Shown here: positions 1 to 7,893 of the stretch, piece by piece
Position numbering within the stretch: position 1 is the first letter of the stretch
Layout: each line of letters starts with the position of its first letter
Source: CANJQJ01 sp964383565
Lineage (GTDB): Bacteria > Pseudomonadota > Alphaproteobacteria > Sphingomonadales > Sphingomonadaceae
Length of the DNA stretch: 19,494 nucleotides
Assembly: GCA_964383565.1 (NCBI GenBank)
Contig: CAYLIK010000050.1
Span: 1-19,494 of the forward strand
Reading direction: 5' to 3'
The notes under the pieces: generated by a model
Databases searched by the model: none
What the model saw: only the letters and a program-made list of their open reading frames with translations
What the model was told of the DNA's origin: nothing
Position numbers and translations under genes: made by a program

Positions 1-1
1 C

Positions 2-1096
2 GAAGCCCTTACCGATCTGCAAATGCAGGGGCTGTCGGTGATGGCATCCGCCGTTTCATCCCTGCGGGCGGAACGTCGCGCGGCGCAAAAGGCAGATCGC
101 CAGCTGGACGAACAGGATCAGAAATTTCGCGTGCTGGCCGACACCATGCCGCAGATGGTCTGGTCCACCCTGCCCGATGGCTATCATGACTATTACAACG
201 CCCGCTGGTACGAATTCACCGGAATGTCGCCAGGTTCGACTGATGGCGAAGGCTGGAACGGCATGTTCCATCCCGACGATCAGGAGCGCGCCTGGAGCGT
301 CTGGAAACATTCGCTCGATACCGGCGAACCTTATGAAATAGAGTATCGCCTGCGCAATGCGGCGGGAGAATATCGCTGGACGCTCGGTCGGGCACTCCCC
401 ATCCGCGACGAGAATGGCGCGATCCAGCGGTGGTTCGGCACCTGCACCGATATTCACGACAACAAGCTGCTGCTCGAGCAGCGCGAGATCATCGCCCACG
501 AACTGAGCCATCGGATCAAGAATATTTTCGCAGTCATCAGCGGCCTGGTCAGCCTGTCCACCCGATATCGACCGGAATTCAGCGAGGTGGCGAAAGATCT
601 GCGGGATCGCATCACCGCATTGGGCAGGGCACATGACTTTGTCCGCCCGCACAGCGAGGCATCGCGCCCGACACAACGTCAGAGCAGTCTGCACGGCATG
701 CTCGACGAACTGCTGTCGCCCTACCGTGAAAAATCACATGATCGCATCGTCGTGCAGGGACAGGATGTGGACATTGACGATCGGTCGGCGACGCCGCTGG
801 CGCTGGTATTTCACGAATTTGCGACCAACGCCGCGAAATATGGTGCGTTGGCCGTAGCCGAGGGACAAGTCCGTATCCATACCGCGTGCGAGGGAGATGT
901 CGTCAATCTCAGTTGGATCGAACAGGGTGGTCCCCTCGTCACGCCACCGACGGAGGATGGATTCGGCACCAAGCTGATCGAACTCAGCGCAGCCCGACAG
1001 CTGGGAGGAACCGTAACGAAGGATTGGCTTCCTTCCGGTCTGGCCGTGACGATCAATCTGCCGAAAAATGCGATGCGCCGTTCCAACGGTTCATAG
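2..1096 (+). CDS. PAS domain sensor histidine kinase, HWE family (5' end outside window)
   Basis: This is the C-terminal part of a sensor kinase; the reading frame is open to the window edge. Numbering from the Met at 23, a PAS/PAC domain covers about residues 35-150 (WYEFTGMSP, FHPDDQERAW, then FGTCTDIHD). The dimerisation and phosphoacceptor segment is HELSHRIKNIFAV, with His163 the likely phosphorylated residue. HEFATNAAKYGAL (His264) and SWIEQGGP (Trp298, Glu300) are the residues that name the HWE family, and GFGTKLIE is the last ATP-lid motif. The residues before the PAS domain (SLRAERRAAQKADRQL) look like a helix leaving a membrane or other sensory module, so the Met at 23 is probably internal. 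HWE kinases commonly phosphorylate single-domain or PhyR-type regulators, and a single-domain regulator lies directly downstream on the other strand. Family assignment is strong; signal and partner are inferred. Confidence 0.92.
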   Translation, partial: EALTDLQMQGLSVMASAVSSLRAERRAAQKADRQLDEQDQKFRVLADTMPQMVWSTLPDGYHDYYNARWYEFTGMSPGSTDGEGWNGMFHPDDQERAWSVWKHSLDTGEPYEIEYRLRNAAGEYRWTLGRALPIRDENGAIQRWFGTCTDIHDNKLLLEQREIIAHELSHRIKNIFAVISGLVSLSTRYRPEFSEVAKDLRDRITALGRAHDFVRPHSEASRPTQRQSSLHGMLDELLSPYREKSHDRIVVQGQDVDIDDRSATPLALVFHEFATNAAKYGALAVAEGQVRIHTACEGDVVNLSWIEQGGPLVTPPTEDGFGTKLIELSAARQLGGTVTKDWLPSGLAVTINLPKNAMRRSNGS

Positions 1097-1487
1097 GTAG
1101 CATCATTTCCCTATACGGCGTCACGTCCACATCCTGACCTGACGCCAGTGTTGCCGCCGCCAGAATGGCCGCGTCGTCAAACGGCTTACGGATGCACGCA
1201 ATCGCATTTTCTGCCGGCACATCGATTTGTGCCGGGTTGGCGGTTACATAGACCACACGCACGCCATAGCGTTCGCCGAGTGCCCGCGCCAAAGCAGGCC
1301 CGATCGGGCCATCGCGCAAGTTGAGATCCACGAACGCAATGTCCGCCGCCTCCGCCGCGGCGATTGCCTCGTCGCTGTCCGCAGCGATGGCGATAACCTG
1401 AAAGCCAGCATCGACAAGGATACGCTCAATATCCATCGCAACGAATATTTCGTCTTCAACGATCAATATCGATTTTGCCGTCATCAT
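1053..1487 (-). CDS. Single-domain (CheY-like) response regulator
   Basis: A receiver domain of about 120 residues with no output domain. Near the start is KSILIVEDE, which supplies the acidic pocket. The phosphoacceptor is Asp54 in FVDLNLRDG, the switch Thr is Thr82 in VYVTANPAQ, and the conserved Lys is Lys101 in IRKPF. A tail of about 30 residues of unknown role follows. The start is one of two adjacent ATG codons (1487 or 1484), preceded by GGAAAGGG. The same frame stays open far upstream, but there it is only the antisense of the ABC-F gene. The last 44 bp overlap the convergent HWE kinase gene. Such regulators usually act as phosphate sinks or intermediates in a phosphorelay; pairing with the neighbouring kinase is inferred from position. 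An EcfG-like promoter lies just upstream. Confidence 0.9.
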   Translation of the reverse strand: MMTAKSILIVEDEIFVAMDIERILVDAGFQVIAIAADSDEAIAAAEAADIAFVDLNLRDGPIGPALARALGERYGVRVVYVTANPAQIDVPAENAIACIRKPFDDAAILAAATLASGQDVDVTPYREMMLPMNRWNGASHFSAD

Positions 1488-1507
1488 ATCCCTTTCCGGA
1501 CCTTCAA

Positions 1508-1532
1508 AATGCCTGGCGCTCGCGAGTGTTCC
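1508..1532 (-). promoter_or_regulatory. Possible EcfG-type (general stress) promoter of the response regulator
   Basis: On the minus strand GGAAC (1532-1528) is followed after 16 bases by CATT (1511-1508). The alphaproteobacterial EcfG consensus is GGAAC-N16/17-CGTT, so the -35 is perfect and the -10 has one mismatch. Transcription would begin near 1501, just before the GGAAAGGG ribosome binding site (1497-1490). The position fits well, but one mismatch in a four-base -10 makes this tentative. Confidence 0.4.
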
Positions 1533-1661
1533 GACATGCATGCACGGATTGAACGGTTTATGGCCCACAAAGGACGAGACGTTCGCATTGAACGGCATGA
1601 AATCCGCGATCGATGAGTCAATCCGACTGACTTTTCTGAATTTCATGCTATCGGCCCGCCC

Positions 1662-3545
1662 ATGCTGAATCTGAATGGCATCACGGTGCGGCTTGGCGGC
1701 CGCACGATCCTTGACCGCGCGACAGCGATGTTGCCGCCGCGCAGCCGTGTCGGGCTGATCGGCCGCAATGGCGCGGGCAAGTCGACGCTGATGAAGGCGA
1801 TCATCGGCCAGATCGATCCCGACGAGGGCGGCATCGATATGCCGCGCGGCACCCGCATCGGCTATATCGCCCAGGAAGCACCGAGCGGCACGACCACGCC
1901 GATCGAGGCCGTGCTCGCCGCCGATACCGAGCGCGCGGCCCTGCTCCACGAAAGCGAAACCTGCCACGATCCCGACCGGCTGGGCGAAATCCACGAGCGG
2001 CTCAACACCATCGACGCCTACACGGCGCCAGCCCGCGCCGCCCGCATCCTGGTCGGCCTCGGCTTTGACGACGAGATGCAGGGCCGACCGCTCGACAGCT
2101 ATTCGGGCGGCTGGAAAATGCGTGTCGCGCTCGCCTCGCTGCTGTTCTCCGCGCCAGACCTGCTGCTGCTCGACGAGCCTTCGAACCACCTCGATCTCGA
2201 AGCGACGCTGTGGCTGGAGAATTTCCTCAAAAGCTATCCGGCGATGATGGTCGTGATCAGCCATGAGCGCGATCTGCTCAACAATGTCGTCGACCACATC
2301 CTGCATCTCGAACAGGGCAAGATCACGCTCTACCCCGGCGGCTATGATGCGTTCGAGCGGCAGCGCGCCGAGCGCATCGCCCAGCTTACCGCCGCGCGCG
2401 ACCGGCAAGCGGCCGAGCGCGAAAAGCTGAAAGACTATATCGCCCGCAACAGCGCCCGCGCATCCACCGCGAAGCAGGCCCAGTCGCGCGCCAAGGCGCT
2501 CGCCCGGATGCAGCCCATCGCCGCCGTGATGGAAGATCCGAGCCTGAGCTTCGCCTTCCCCAGCCCGCCCGAGATGCGCCCCCCGCTCATCACGCTCGAC
2601 ATGGCGTCGGTCGGCTATGGCGGCCCGCCGGTGCTTGAGCGGCTGAACCTGCGCATCGATCCCGATGAGCGGATCGCGCTGCTCGGCCGCAACGGCAACG
2701 GCAAGACCACCCTCGCTCGCCTGCTCGCCGCTCAGCTTCCGCCGATGGAAGGCACGCGCAACGCCTCGGGCAAGCTCAGCGTCGGCTATTTCACGCAGTA
2801 TCAGGTCGAGGAACTCGACACCCGCGACACCCCGCTTGAGCATATGACCCGCCAGATGAAGGGCTCCACCCCGGCGGCGGTGCGCGCACAACTGGGCCGT
2901 TTCGGCTTCTCGGGCGACCGCGCCACCCAGAAGGTCGCGAGCCTCTCCGGCGGCGAGCGCGCGCGCCTCGCGCTGGCGCTCATCACCCGCGACGCACCCA
3001 ACATGCTGATCCTCGACGAACCGACCAACCACCTCGACGTCGATTCGCGCGAAGCGCTGGTGCAGGCGCTCAACGATTATACAGGCGCGGTCGTGATCGT
3101 CAGCCATGATCGCCACATGATCGAGCTTGCCGCCGACCGGCTGGTGCTGGTCGATGGCGGCCGCGCGCAGGATTTCAGCGGCACGCTTGAGGATTACACC
3201 AACCTGATCCTCGGCAAGGCCGGCTCAAGCACCGACCCCGCCGCCCCATCCGCATCCAAGGGCGATAAAAAGGCCGACCGCCGCGCCGCCGCGCAAGCGC
3301 GCGAGCAGAGCAAGGTGCTGCGCATCGCGGTCCATGATGCCGAAAAGGAAATGGCGAAGCTCACCGCCGATCGATCGCGCATCGAACGCGCGATGTTCGA
3401 TCCATCCTCCGCCGCGCCGCCAGAGCGCGATTGCACGATGTCCGAACTGATGAAGCGCCGCGCCGATGTTGAGGCGAAGCTTGAGGCGGCGGAGGCGCGC
3501 TGGCTTGAAGCGTCTGCCAAGCTTGAAGAGTTCGTAGAAGGCTAA
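1662..3545 (+). CDS. ABC-F family ATPase, YheS-like (ribosome-associated)
   Basis: A soluble protein of 627 residues with two ABC ATPase domains and no membrane segments. Domain 1 has Walker A GRNGAGKST (34-42), signature YSGGW (147-151) and Walker B LLLLDEPSNHLD. A charged helical linker with Arg/Lys-rich KQAQSRAKALARM lies at about 235-300. Domain 2 has GRNGNGKTT (342-350), LSGGERARL (428-436) and LILDEPTNHLD. Residues about 540-625 form a predicted coiled coil. Layout and length match the YheS/Uup side of the ABC-F family, which binds the ribosomal E site and relieves stalled translation. The DEPxNHLD motifs are typical of ABC-F rather than transporters. It is divergent from the response regulator; a CcrM-type GANTC site (1615-1619) lies 43 bp before the start codon. 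The exact subfamily is less certain than ABC-F membership. Confidence 0.95.
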   Translation: MLNLNGITVRLGGRTILDRATAMLPPRSRVGLIGRNGAGKSTLMKAIIGQIDPDEGGIDMPRGTRIGYIAQEAPSGTTTPIEAVLAADTERAALLHESETCHDPDRLGEIHERLNTIDAYTAPARAARILVGLGFDDEMQGRPLDSYSGGWKMRVALASLLFSAPDLLLLDEPSNHLDLEATLWLENFLKSYPAMMVVISHERDLLNNVVDHILHLEQGKITLYPGGYDAFERQRAERIAQLTAARDRQAAEREKLKDYIARNSARASTAKQAQSRAKALARMQPIAAVMEDPSLSFAFPSPPEMRPPLITLDMASVGYGGPPVLERLNLRIDPDERIALLGRNGNGKTTLARLLAAQLPPMEGTRNASGKLSVGYFTQYQVEELDTRDTPLEHMTRQMKGSTPAAVRAQLGRFGFSGDRATQKVASLSGGERARLALALITRDAPNMLILDEPTNHLDVDSREALVQALNDYTGAVVIVSHDRHMIELAADRLVLVDGGRAQDFSGTLEDYTNLILGKAGSSTDPAAPSASKGDKKADRRAAAQAREQSKVLRIAVHDAEKEMAKLTADRSRIERAMFDPSSAAPPERDCTMSELMKRRADVEAKLEAAEARWLEASAKLEEFVEG

Positions 3546-3553
3546 CCAACCCG

Positions 3554-3578
3554 GCCCGTTCGCTCGAAACGAATGGGC
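3554..3578. terminator. Hairpin between convergent genes, possible bidirectional terminator
   Basis: A 9-bp stem GCCCGTTCG (3554-3562) pairs with CGAATGGGC (3570-3578), with one G-U pair and a 7-base loop. It sits between the stops of the convergent ABC-F and NDUFS4-like genes. There is no clear U-tract on either side, so termination is suggested mainly by position. Confidence 0.4.
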
Positions 3579-3580
3579 AG

Positions 3581-3865
3581 TTACTTGAAATTATCCGCGT
3601 AAGTCTGGAGCTTGAGCGTCTTCGGCGCGCAGGGAACGACATGCGTCACCTCGATCCCCTCGCGCGTCGCATAATCCTGCGCCGCTTCCAGCGTCGGAAA
3701 GCTCAGCCGCACCTGCCGGCGCGTATCGCCGCTGCCGGCCCAGCCGGTCAGCGGATCGGGCCGCTGCGCGTCGGTCGGCTCAAACATTAGCTCCCAAGTG
3801 CCGACCTGCGAACGGCCGGACTGCATGGCATTCTTGACCCGCTGATAGATATGCGCCTGTGTCAT
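3581..3865 (-). CDS. NDUFS4-like complex I accessory subunit (ETC complex I conserved region)
   Basis: A small soluble protein of 94 residues from the chosen start. The body, with QRVKNAMQSGRSQVGTWELM, DPLTGWAGSGDTRRQVRLSF, an EAAQDYATREGIEV segment and the C-terminal YADNF, is characteristic of the family that includes mitochondrial NDUFS4 (18 kDa subunit) and its alphaproteobacterial relatives. The role is assembly or stabilisation of the NADH-binding arm of NADH:ubiquinone oxidoreductase on the cytoplasmic side. The frame extends upstream to 3967, but that extension is Arg-rich and antisense to the hrpB end. The start at 3865 fits the family N-terminus and has GGAG/AGG 8-12 bases upstream; 3883 is an alternative. 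It lies 32 bp after hrpB on the same strand, so it is probably the last gene of that operon. Confidence 0.9.
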   Translation of the reverse strand: MTQAHIYQRVKNAMQSGRSQVGTWELMFEPTDAQRPDPLTGWAGSGDTRRQVRLSFPTLEAAQDYATREGIEVTHVVPCAPKTLKLQTYADNFK

Positions 3866-3897
3866 GCCCGCGACCTGCTCCATTCGTGGCGGATTCG

Positions 3898-6423
3898 TCA
3901 AGCACGACGTGCGTCGGCGTTCTTGGTGCGCAGCGTCGCGCTGGCGGCGGCGGGATCGTCCGGCCACGGATGCCGGGGATAACGCCCGCGCATTTCCTTG
4001 GCGACCGCCGCCCAGTTCCCCGCCCAGAACCCCGGTAGATCTTTGGTTGTCTGAATCGGCCGCCCGGCCGGGGAGGTGAGCCTGAGCGTCAGCGGCGTCC
4101 CGTCCCCCAGCACCGGATGCCGCGTCATGCCAAACAGCGCCTGCACTCGCACCTCGACCGCTGGCCCGCCCTCGGCGCCATAGTCGATCGCATGGCGGCT
4201 CCCGGCGGGCGTCTCCAGCATGGCGGGCGCCAGCCGATCGATCGCCGATTTGCCGTCCCAGCCGATCAGCCCCTCAAGCGCCGAATGCAGCGCGCCCGTA
4301 TCGATATCGGACAGCCGCCGCTTCCCCGACAGCAACGGCGCCAGCCACAGATCGAGATCGGCAAGCAACCGAGCATCCGAAAGATCGGCGATCCCCGCGA
4401 AGGCGGCCCTTTGCCGCAAGGCCGAACCCGCCTCGCCCCATGGCAGCAGCGCCAGGCCATCGCCCCGCAGGCCCTCGAACAACGCAGCCTCGATCTCCTT
4501 CGGATCGACCCGGTCAGCCGGCCCGCGCGCCAGAACGATCGCCCCCAGCCGCCGCTCGCACGTCGCGATCACCGCCCCGGATTCGAACCGCACGCGTTGT
4601 ATCGTTTCGATCCGATCGCCGAACAGCACCTCGACTTCAGCCTCGCTGATCGGCGCGGCGGACAGGATGCGTGCGCCTGCCGCCATCCCCTGCGTCTCCG
4701 CCACCGCCAGCCACGGCTCGCGGGCGAGCGGAGACAAAGGATCGAGCTTGAACCCGCGCCCGCCGACCGAGATCCAGTCGGCACCGTCCCCACCCCGCCG
4801 CTTCGCCACGCGATCTGGGAAAGCGAGCGCGATGCACGCTCCCAATTCTGCTCCCTCTCCCGCTTGCGGGAGAGGGTTGGGGTGAGGGTCTTCTTTCCCA
4901 CCGACAACCGACGGAGAAGAAGTAGAAGAAGACCCTCCCCCTGCCCCCTCCCGCAAGCGGGAGAGGGAAAGAAGGGACCAGCGCCGCGCCAATCCCCGCG
5001 CCGCTTCCGCGCGTTTGCCGCGTTCACCGCGCCAGCGTTGCAACCGGCGTTCAAGATCAGGCTCATTGCCCCCCAAGCCACGCTCAGTCAGCAACACAGC
5101 AACCTCAGCCGCCATCCCGGCCCAGCCGCGCTCACCGGCGGCAACCAGCATATGCGCCAGCCGGGGCGGCAACGGCATCCCGGCGATCGCCTTGCCATGC
5201 GCGGTCGGTCGCCCATCCTCATCGATCGCGCCAAGCGCCAGCAGCCGCCGCCGCGCCTCGGATATGCCGGCGGCGGGCGGCGGGTCGATCCAGCGCAGCG
5301 CGCCCGGATCGCTCACCCCCCACAGCGCGCAATCGAGCGTCAGCGCGGAAAGATCGGCCTCAAGGATCTCTGGCGGATCATAGGGCAGCATCCCCGCCGT
5401 CGCGGCTTCCTCCCACAGCCGATAAGCGACCCCCGGCCGTTGCCGCGCCGCACGGCCCGCCCGTTGAGTCGCCGCCGCCTGGCTCGCCCGCTCGGTGACG
5501 AGCCGCGTCATCCCCGCCGCACGATCGTAACGCGGTCGCCGCGCCAGCCCGGAATCGACCACGATCCGCACGCCATCGATCGTGAGACTGGTCTCGGCGA
5601 TCGAGGTCGCGAGCACCACCTTGCGCTGTCCCGGATCGGCAGGCGCCAGCGCCGCCCGCTGCTCCGCCGGATCGAGCGAACCGTGCAGCCGATGAATGAC
5701 GATCGATCGCGGCAGGCTCTCCAGCCGCTCCGCCGTCCGCTCGATCTCCCCCACGCCGGGCAGGAAGGCGAGCAGATCGCCCTCCGGCTCTTCGCTCAGC
5801 GCGGCGCGGATCGCCGCCGCCATCGCATCGTCGATCCGCTGTTCGCCCCGCCCGCCAACATAGCGCAGCGTGAGCGGATGACTCCGCCCCGCACTCTCGA
5901 TCACCAGCGCATCGCCCATCAGCTTCGAAAAACGCGCGCCATCAAGCGTCGCCGACATCGCCACCAGCCGCAGGTCCGGCCTCAACGCCGCCTGCGCATC
6001 GAGCGCCAGCGCGATCCCGAAATCGCTGTCGAGACTGCGCTCATGCACCTCGTCGAACAGCACCGCAGACACGCCGTCCAGCTCCGGATCGGCCTGGATA
6101 CGGTTGACGAAAATCCCCTCGGTCACGACCAATATTCGCGTCGCCGCCGATTGTTTGCTGTCCAGCCGGGTCGCATAGCCGATGGTCCTGCCAACCGGCT
6201 CTCCGGCCAGTTGCGCCATCCGCTCCGCGGCCGCCCGCGCGGCGAGCCGGCGCGGGCTCAACAGCAGGATCTGCCCCGTGCACCATGGCTGGCTCAGTAA
6301 GGCCGGCGCGACCGCAGTCGTCTTGCCAGCGCCGGGTGGGGCGACCAGCACGGCATTCGATCCCGATACCAGCGCGGCTTCGAGATCGCCCAAAACGGCG
6401 TGAATGGGCAAATCCGCTGACAC
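3898..6423 (-). CDS. hrpB: ATP-dependent helicase HrpB (DEAH/RHA family) with an in-frame repeat insertion
   Basis: A superfamily 2 helicase of 841 residues. It has Walker A APPGAGKTT (28-36), DEVHER (124-129), SAT (157-159), the helicase-C motif LATSIAETSLTIDG (271-284) and motif VI QRAGRAARQRPG (320-331). The HrpB-specific C-terminal region follows, with LAFPDRVAKRRG and, at the end, GRYPRHPWPDDP. The start is GTG at 6423: no ATG lies before Walker A, and the gene begins 8 bp after the VOC stop codon. Residues about 483-526 are foreign to the family: a Ser/Gly-rich stretch ending in HPNPLPQAGEG, encoded entirely by a palindromic repeat that keeps the frame. The length slightly exceeds the roughly 800-820 residues I would expect. 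The biological substrate of HrpB is poorly defined; RNA remodelling is assumed from the family. Confidence 0.95.
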   Translation of the reverse strand: MSADLPIHAVLGDLEAALVSGSNAVLVAPPGAGKTTAVAPALLSQPWCTGQILLLSPRRLAARAAAERMAQLAGEPVGRTIGYATRLDSKQSAATRILVVTEGIFVNRIQADPELDGVSAVLFDEVHERSLDSDFGIALALDAQAALRPDLRLVAMSATLDGARFSKLMGDALVIESAGRSHPLTLRYVGGRGEQRIDDAMAAAIRAALSEEPEGDLLAFLPGVGEIERTAERLESLPRSIVIHRLHGSLDPAEQRAALAPADPGQRKVVLATSIAETSLTIDGVRIVVDSGLARRPRYDRAAGMTRLVTERASQAAATQRAGRAARQRPGVAYRLWEEAATAGMLPYDPPEILEADLSALTLDCALWGVSDPGALRWIDPPPAAGISEARRRLLALGAIDEDGRPTAHGKAIAGMPLPPRLAHMLVAAGERGWAGMAAEVAVLLTERGLGGNEPDLERRLQRWRGERGKRAEAARGLARRWSLLSLSRLREGAGGGSSSTSSPSVVGGKEDPHPNPLPQAGEGAELGACIALAFPDRVAKRRGGDGADWISVGGRGFKLDPLSPLAREPWLAVAETQGMAAGARILSAAPISEAEVEVLFGDRIETIQRVRFESGAVIATCERRLGAIVLARGPADRVDPKEIEAALFEGLRGDGLALLPWGEAGSALRQRAAFAGIADLSDARLLADLDLWLAPLLSGKRRLSDIDTGALHSALEGLIGWDGKSAIDRLAPAMLETPAGSRHAIDYGAEGGPAVEVRVQALFGMTRHPVLGDGTPLTLRLTSPAGRPIQTTKDLPGFWAGNWAAVAKEMRGRYPRHPWPDDPAAASATLRTKNADARRA
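4853..4967. repeat. Composite palindromic repeat (BIME-like) inside hrpB
   Basis: Unit 1 at 4853-4876 is a near-perfect palindrome: arms CCCTCTCCCGC and GCGGGAGAGGG around TT. Unit 2 at 4944-4967 is the inverted copy with one mismatch (central AA). Between them, GAGGGTCTTCTT (4884-4895) is the exact reverse complement of AAGAAGACCCTC (4926-4937). All share one axis near 4910, so the 115 bp could fold into one long imperfect hairpin whose ends are themselves hairpins. The total insertion is a multiple of three and contains no stop on the hrpB strand. Repeats of this GC-rich palindromic type are dispersed in many proteobacterial genomes; no second copy is visible in this window. Confidence 0.9.
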
Positions 6424-6431
6424 GCCGGCGA

Positions 6432-6836
6432 TCAGCGGAAATTGAGTTCGATCAGGATTTCATTCGGATCGTGCACGAAAATCTGGCGCAGATTGATCGA
6501 GGTCACGTCGTTGAACCGCAGCGCCAACCCGGCCCCGCTCAACCGGGCGCGAAAACCATCATAATCCGCGCAATCGAACGCGACATGATGCACCCGCGCC
6601 GATCCCCGCAGAGCGGACCAGTCCCGATCGTTCCCCAGAAAATCCGATCCTTCCAGCACACGATTGAGGTGCACGACCGGCCGGCCATCATCGGCCATGA
6701 TCCAGGCATTTTCCGAAACATCGTTCATGCCCGGCGCCGGCGTCGCGGTCATGCCAAGCATGTCGCGATAGAATGCAACCGATTCGTCCATCAGCGACGT
6801 CCGGATATTCACATGATCCAGCGCATTGACGGACAT
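6432..6836 (-). CDS. VOC family protein (glyoxalase/dioxygenase fold)
   Basis: A protein of 134 residues with the paired beta-alpha-beta-beta-beta layout of the vicinal oxygen chelate superfamily. Motifs are LDHVNIRTSLMDESVAFYRD at the start, VVHLNR in the middle, HHVAFDC opening the second half, and ILIELNF at the end. Candidate metal ligands are His8, His56, His83 or His84, and Glu130, the usual positions. The substrate cannot be read from the sequence: dioxygenases, lyases and resistance proteins share this fold. A strong GAGGAG ribosome binding site lies 7 bases before the ATG and overlaps the stop codon of the upstream ispB-like gene, which points to co-transcription. The gap to hrpB is 8 bp. 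Confidence 0.9.
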   Translation of the reverse strand: MSVNALDHVNIRTSLMDESVAFYRDMLGMTATPAPGMNDVSENAWIMADDGRPVVHLNRVLEGSDFLGNDRDWSALRGSARVHHVAFDCADYDGFRARLSGAGLALRFNDVTSINLRQIFVHDPNEILIELNFR

Positions 6837-6846
6837 ATCGGCCTCC

Positions 6847-7860
6847 TCAATAGGCTCGGGCGATTGCGAACTCCACCGCCTCGATCAGCGCGGCCTTGGC
6901 GGGTCCGCCGCCGATCCCGCCCAGCGCGTCGATCGCCCGCTGGCCATAATGGCGCGCGCGGCCCAGCGTATCGGCGATCGCGCCGCTCTCGTTGAGCAGC
7001 CGGGTCGCATAAGCCAGATCCTCGTCGGAGGTGCGATGCCCTTCCATGGCGGCGCGCCAGAATTTCTTCTCCTCGGCGTCGCCGCGCGCATGCGCGAGGA
7101 TCACCGGAAGCGTGACCTTGCCGTCGCGGAAATCGTCGCCGCTATCCTTGCCCATCGTCGCGCCGTCCGACACATAATCGATCGCGTCATCAACCAGCTG
7201 GAAGGCGATACCGAGATTGCGGCCATAGGTGTCCAGCGCTTCCTCGACCGCGTCGGTCCGCTCCGCCACTACGGCCGCGATCCGGCAGGCGGCCGCGAAC
7301 AGGGCGGCGGTCTTGGCCCCGATGATATCGAGATAGCGCTCCTCGGTCGTCTCGATCCGGCGCTGGGCCGTCAGCTGGTTGACCTCGCCCTCGGCGATCA
7401 CGGCAGACGCGCTGGACAGGATCTTGAGCACCCGCAGGCTGCCGTCCTCGACCATCAGCTCGAACGATCGGCTGAACAGGAAGTCGCCGACCAGCACGCT
7501 CGCCGGATTGCCCCAGATGATGTTGGCGGTGCGCCGTCCGCGCCGCAGCCCCGAACCATCCACGACATCGTCGTGCAGCAGCGTGGCGGTGTGGATGAAC
7601 TCGACCGCCGCAGCCAGCTTGTGGTGCCGCGTACCGGCATAATCGAGCAGACGCGCGCAGGCGAGCGTCAGCATCGGCCGCATGCGCTTGCCGCCTCCGG
7701 CGATCAGGTGTCCGGCCAGCTCGGGGATCAGCGGCACCTCGCTCTGCATGCGCGCGAGGATCACGCTGTTGACCTGGTTGAGATCGGGCGCCACCAGCTG
7801 GATCATCGGATCGAGCGACGGCGCCTTGCTGCGGCGGATAGGGACGACGTTGGAGGTCAT
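6847..7860 (-). CDS. ispB: Polyprenyl diphosphate synthase (octaprenyl/decaprenyl type)
   Basis: A trans-prenyltransferase that elongates a short allylic diphosphate with isopentenyl diphosphate to make the ubiquinone side chain. Visible motifs are GGGKRMRP, the first aspartate-rich motif LLHDDVVDGS followed by GLRRGRRTAN, the product-binding GEVNQL region, KTAALFAAAC, and the second aspartate-rich motif QLVDDAIDY followed by GKDSGDDFRDGK. The chain length (337 residues from the chosen start) suits the octa-/decaprenyl group; the exact product length cannot be read off. The ATG at 7860 gives MTSNVVPIRRS, the usual family beginning, with AGG about 5 bases upstream; an ATG at 7884 lacks a site. 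It is the first gene of a probable four-gene operon and divergent from chorismate mutase. Confidence 0.95.
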   Translation of the reverse strand: MTSNVVPIRRSKAPSLDPMIQLVAPDLNQVNSVILARMQSEVPLIPELAGHLIAGGGKRMRPMLTLACARLLDYAGTRHHKLAAAVEFIHTATLLHDDVVDGSGLRRGRRTANIIWGNPASVLVGDFLFSRSFELMVEDGSLRVLKILSSASAVIAEGEVNQLTAQRRIETTEERYLDIIGAKTAALFAAACRIAAVVAERTDAVEEALDTYGRNLGIAFQLVDDAIDYVSDGATMGKDSGDDFRDGKVTLPVILAHARGDAEEKKFWRAAMEGHRTSDEDLAYATRLLNESGAIADTLGRARHYGQRAIDALGGIGGGPAKAALIEAVEFAIARAY

Positions 7861-7893
7861 GACGACCTGCATCTGGCGTGCCATGGCGTCAAA

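Noticed and set aside
1488..3116. Long minus-strand open frame continuous with the response regulator
   Set aside because: It is antisense to the clearly coding ABC-F gene, its composition is Arg/Ala/Asp-rich without domains, and the regulator has its own start and ribosome binding site.
3866..3967. N-terminal extension of the NDUFS4-like protein
   Set aside because: The extra residues are Arg-rich, overlap the hrpB end and are absent from the family pattern; 3865 has a better start.
4853..4967. Frameshift or pseudogene in hrpB at the repeat
   Set aside because: The frame is open through the repeat and conserved hrpB sequence resumes on the far side, so the gene looks intact.
4117..6300. 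727-residue plus-strand frame opposite hrpB
   Set aside because: Arg/Pro/Gln-rich shadow of a GC-rich gene; no domain, and hrpB has all helicase motifs on the other strand.
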